10,712 bases of DNA from an uncultured Lachnospiraceae bacterium (lineage in GTDB: Bacteria > Bacillota > Clostridia > Lachnospirales > Lachnospiraceae), in NCBI GenBank assembly GCA_905236615.1, contig CAJORC010000177.1, positions 1 to 10,712 on the forward strand, read 5' to 3'. Under the pieces are notes generated by a model. The model made no database searches and was not told the origin of the DNA. It was given only the letters and a program-made list of their open reading frames with translations. Positions 9,010 through 10,712 of this stretch are shown in pieces; position 1 is the stretch's first letter, and each line of letters starts with the position of its first letter. A program made the translations under genes and the position numbers.

Positions 9010-9603
9010 TCAAAGTTTTGACAAAAGCCCCATAAGCTGTTCTTCACTCTCAACAACTTCGCCTTTGAAACCAAGCTCCCTTGCGGCTTCAACATTTTCA
9101 GACCTGTCATCGAAAAATACGCATTCTTCAGCTTTAAGGGAATATTTTGCAAGAAGGAGCTGATATATCCGGTAATCAGGTTTAATACAATGTACCTGAT
9201 AGGAAACGATGCCTCCGTCAAGGTCATCAAGGAATGATGCCCCTTCCGTATGCTTTTTGAATAATCCCTCGGAATAGTTTGAAAGTATATAGATTTTATA
9301 ACCTGCTGCCTTAAGCTCATGAATACGTTCCCAGACCTTCGTTCTCTGAATGTGCATGAGCTCTCCGTGAGTTATGAACCACTCTATGTCCTCCGCCTCA
9401 TCCGGAAATGTTTCCTTAAAGCAGCGTATTATCTCCTTTTCGGGGATAGTAGCCAGATCGAGCATGGCCCAGTAAGGCGAATTAAACATCCTGTGAGCCA
9501 CTCTCACTGCATCCTTCTCACTAAGCCCATGGTTCATGAGCATATTTTTCCAGTCATAGCTTAAGAGAACATCACCAACGTCAAAAATCAGGTTCTTAAT
9601 CAT
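9010..9603 (-). CDS. HAD-superfamily hydrolase, YihX/epoxide-hydrolase-N-like branch
   Basis: This 197-residue cytosolic protein has all four HAD motifs: the nucleophile D8 in FDVGDVLL, S108 in ILSNYS, K141 in CIKPDYRIY, and acidic D165-D166 in FFDDRSENV. The helical cap lies between motifs I and II, as in class I HADs. At the +2 position, where most phosphatases have the acid/base Asp, it has Gly (DVG). The same DxG form occurs in the YihX-like sugar-phosphate phosphatases, so activity on a small phosphate ester remains likely, but the substrate cannot be read. The ATG lies 8 bases after the nudC stop; a GGGAAG-like site is a little far upstream (about 12 nt), hinting at coupled or weak translation. 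Confidence 0.85.
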   Translation of the reverse strand: MIKNLIFDVGDVLLSYDWKNMLMNHGLSEKDAVRVAHRMFNSPYWAMLDLATIPEKEIIRCFKETFPDEAEDIEWFITHGELMHIQRTKVWERIHELKAAGYKIYILSNYSEGLFKKHTEGASFLDDLDGGIVSYQVHCIKPDYRIYQLLLAKYSLKAEECVFFDDRSENVEAARELGFKGEVVESEEQLMGLLSKL

Positions 9604-9611
9604 ATAAAATC

Positions 9612-10454
9612 TTACTTCCCTTCAAATCCATTTACGCGAAAATATTCTATCATTTCTGCCGTCATGCTTATCGGTCCCATCGGCTCATTTATTTCATCTC
9701 TCGACATCCACTCAGCCACGGCGAGCTCATTTTCATCCATCTTTATTTCCCTCGAACCGTCCACTTCACAGAAGTATCCGATAAGCAGGTTCTGATCGAA
9801 TCCCCATGGCTGCGTCTTATAATAACGGATATTTTTAACCTTAAGCCCCACTTCTTCCATAGCTTCCCTGCGAATGGTATCTTCGGCAGTCTCGCCTATC
9901 TCGCAGAAGCCCGCAATAAGTGACATTCCCTTGTATTCCCTGCCCGCATAACGTGTTATCACTATCTTATCACCATCCGTTATTCCGGCAATTATGGCAG
10001 GAGCGATCTTAGGGAAAATGGTATTTCCGCATTCAGGACATTTGAGCGCTCTCATATTTTCATGGGGCTCTGTCAGATGTCCGCAGCGTCCGCAGTATTT
10101 ATTATCCCGGTACCATACATAAAGGTGATAAGCAGTTTCACCCGCAAAAGAAAGTGACTTTGGCCTCGCCTTCCTTAAAAAGGAAAGGCTATCGTAATGA
10201 TAGCCTTCCAGCTCAAGCTTCTCTGATGACATATAGAGAAAATATCTCCAGTTATCTATTGAAAACAGATACTGAAGCCGCGATCTTTCCGGACCGTTTT
10301 TGCAGATCTCCCCGACTGTGGGGCAGGAAAACCTGAAGCCGTCGGCGGCTACCAGAATGTTCCTGTCGCTGAAAGCAAGGACTATGTCGTCATCCTTAGG
10401 TTCAGTATTTTCGTATTCATTGTGAAATGTTTTTGGTGCAATATCCTGTATCAT
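9612..10454 (-). CDS. nudC: NADH pyrophosphatase, NudC-type Nudix hydrolase
   Basis: NudC-type enzymes split NAD(H) into NMN(H) and AMP, and some remove NAD caps from RNA. The 280-residue protein has an N-terminal domain (1 to about 115), a four-Cys zinc ribbon (C121, C124, C139, C142) and a C-terminal Nudix domain. The Nudix box is complete: G182, E188, R196-E197, E200-E201 and G203 fit GX5EX7REUXEEXGU. Downstream, TQPWGFDQNLL (214-224) sits where NudC proteins have SQPWPFPxS, so the NAD-specific motif is kept but varied. ATG is preceded by CAGAGG with a 7-nt gap, 15 bases after the upstream HAD stop. A general ADP-ribose/NAD Nudix hydrolase is the alternative, but zinc ribbon plus QPW motif favour NudC. 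Confidence 0.9.
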   Translation of the reverse strand: MIQDIAPKTFHNEYENTEPKDDDIVLAFSDRNILVAADGFRFSCPTVGEICKNGPERSRLQYLFSIDNWRYFLYMSSEKLELEGYHYDSLSFLRKARPKSLSFAGETAYHLYVWYRDNKYCGRCGHLTEPHENMRALKCPECGNTIFPKIAPAIIAGITDGDKIVITRYAGREYKGMSLIAGFCEIGETAEDTIRREAMEEVGLKVKNIRYYKTQPWGFDQNLLIGYFCEVDGSREIKMDENELAVAEWMSRDEINEPMGPISMTAEMIEYFRVNGFEGK

Positions 10455-10469
10455 TTAAAAACCTCTGAT

Positions 10470-10712
10470 TCAGATTTCTATGTTTCCAAGTTTTATGCTG
10501 CCATCTGCCGCAAGACAGTCCCTATAAGAGTCTACCCTGTTGCTGACACCAAGCTCATCCGCCATTTTTAATTCCCTATCATTGGCATACTTCGTGTACC
10601 ATGCGTAAGGCATTTTGATTCCGAGCGCACCCTTGATATCGTGGTTTATGGAATCTCCGATAAAGACCGCCTCATCCGGCTTAACACCCGCCCTTTCGGA
10701 AATGTAGTTAAA
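10470..10712 (-). CDS. HAD-superfamily hydrolase, C-terminal part (cut by the window edge)
   Basis: An open frame runs in from the right edge and stops with TGA at 10470-10472, giving the last 80 residues. It shows the HAD motif IV, FIGDSINHDIKGA, with aspartates five residues apart, preceded by GVKPDEAV, a normal run-up to that motif. The following GIKMPYAWYTK resembles YjjG-like pyrimidine 5'-nucleotidases and related HADs, but the catalytic N-terminal half is outside the window, so substrate class is a guess. It precedes nudC by 15 bases and is probably the same operon. Confidence 0.85.
   Translation of the reverse strand, partial: FNYISERAGVKPDEAVFIGDSINHDIKGALGIKMPYAWYTKYANDRELKMADELGVSNRVDSYRDCLAADGSIKLGNIEI

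Noticed and set aside
8987..9013. Longer DUF6472-like protein from a TTG start overlapping the HAD stop codon
   Set aside because: The internal ATG has a perfectly spaced GGAGG, and the protein's similarity begins at that ATG.

Overview
This window looks like a chromosomal segment from a Gram-positive, Firmicutes-type anaerobe, most likely a Lachnospiraceae relative (Butyrivibrio/Roseburia type). I infer this from gene content, moderate G+C, strong AGGAGG-type ribosome binding sites and the protein flavour; no marker gene is present to prove it. Every gene I accept is on the minus strand, so transcription runs from high to low coordinates.

From right to left there are three units. (1) 10712-8813 is the distal part of a housekeeping operon: the 3' end of a HAD phosphatase, a NudC-type NADH pyrophosphatase, a second small HAD hydrolase, and a 57-residue Cys-rich acidic protein of the DUF6472 kind. 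(2) 8723-4015 is a beta-glucoside (aryl-beta-glucoside/cellobiose-type) operon laid out like E. coli bglGFB: a strong promoter, a first antiterminator/terminator, the PRD antiterminator gene licT/bglG, a second antiterminator/terminator, the PTS permease bglP (EIIBCA), a GH1 6-phospho-beta-glucosidase, and an intrinsic terminator. (3) 3957-81 is a fructose operon: a promoter bracketed by two sets of 10-bp tandem repeats (probable FruR operators), then the DeoR-type repressor fruR, 1-phosphofructokinase fruK and the fructose permease fruA (EIIABC), ending in an intrinsic terminator. The left edge carries a 23-bp-arm inverted repeat and a plus-strand terminator, so a convergent plus-strand gene probably lies to the left.

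Working logic: fructose enters through FruA as fructose-1-phosphate and FruK converts it to fructose-1,6-bisphosphate; FruR probably senses fructose-1-phosphate and frees the promoter. Beta-glucosides enter through BglP as 6-phospho sugars and are hydrolysed by the GH1 enzyme. When BglP is not busy transporting, it is expected to phosphorylate and inactivate LicT, so both terminators close the operon; with substrate present, LicT folds both RNA targets and transcription proceeds. The two RNA targets and terminators can be read directly from the sequence and are the clearest regulatory content.

I see no mobile element, CRISPR array, tRNA, rRNA or defence/biosynthetic cassette, and no convincing new protein system. 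The items most worth a second look are regulatory: the paired 10-bp repeat arrays around the fru promoter, the divergent RNA antiterminator targets, the interlocked hairpins at the left end, and the DUF6472 gene coupled to HAD and Nudix genes.
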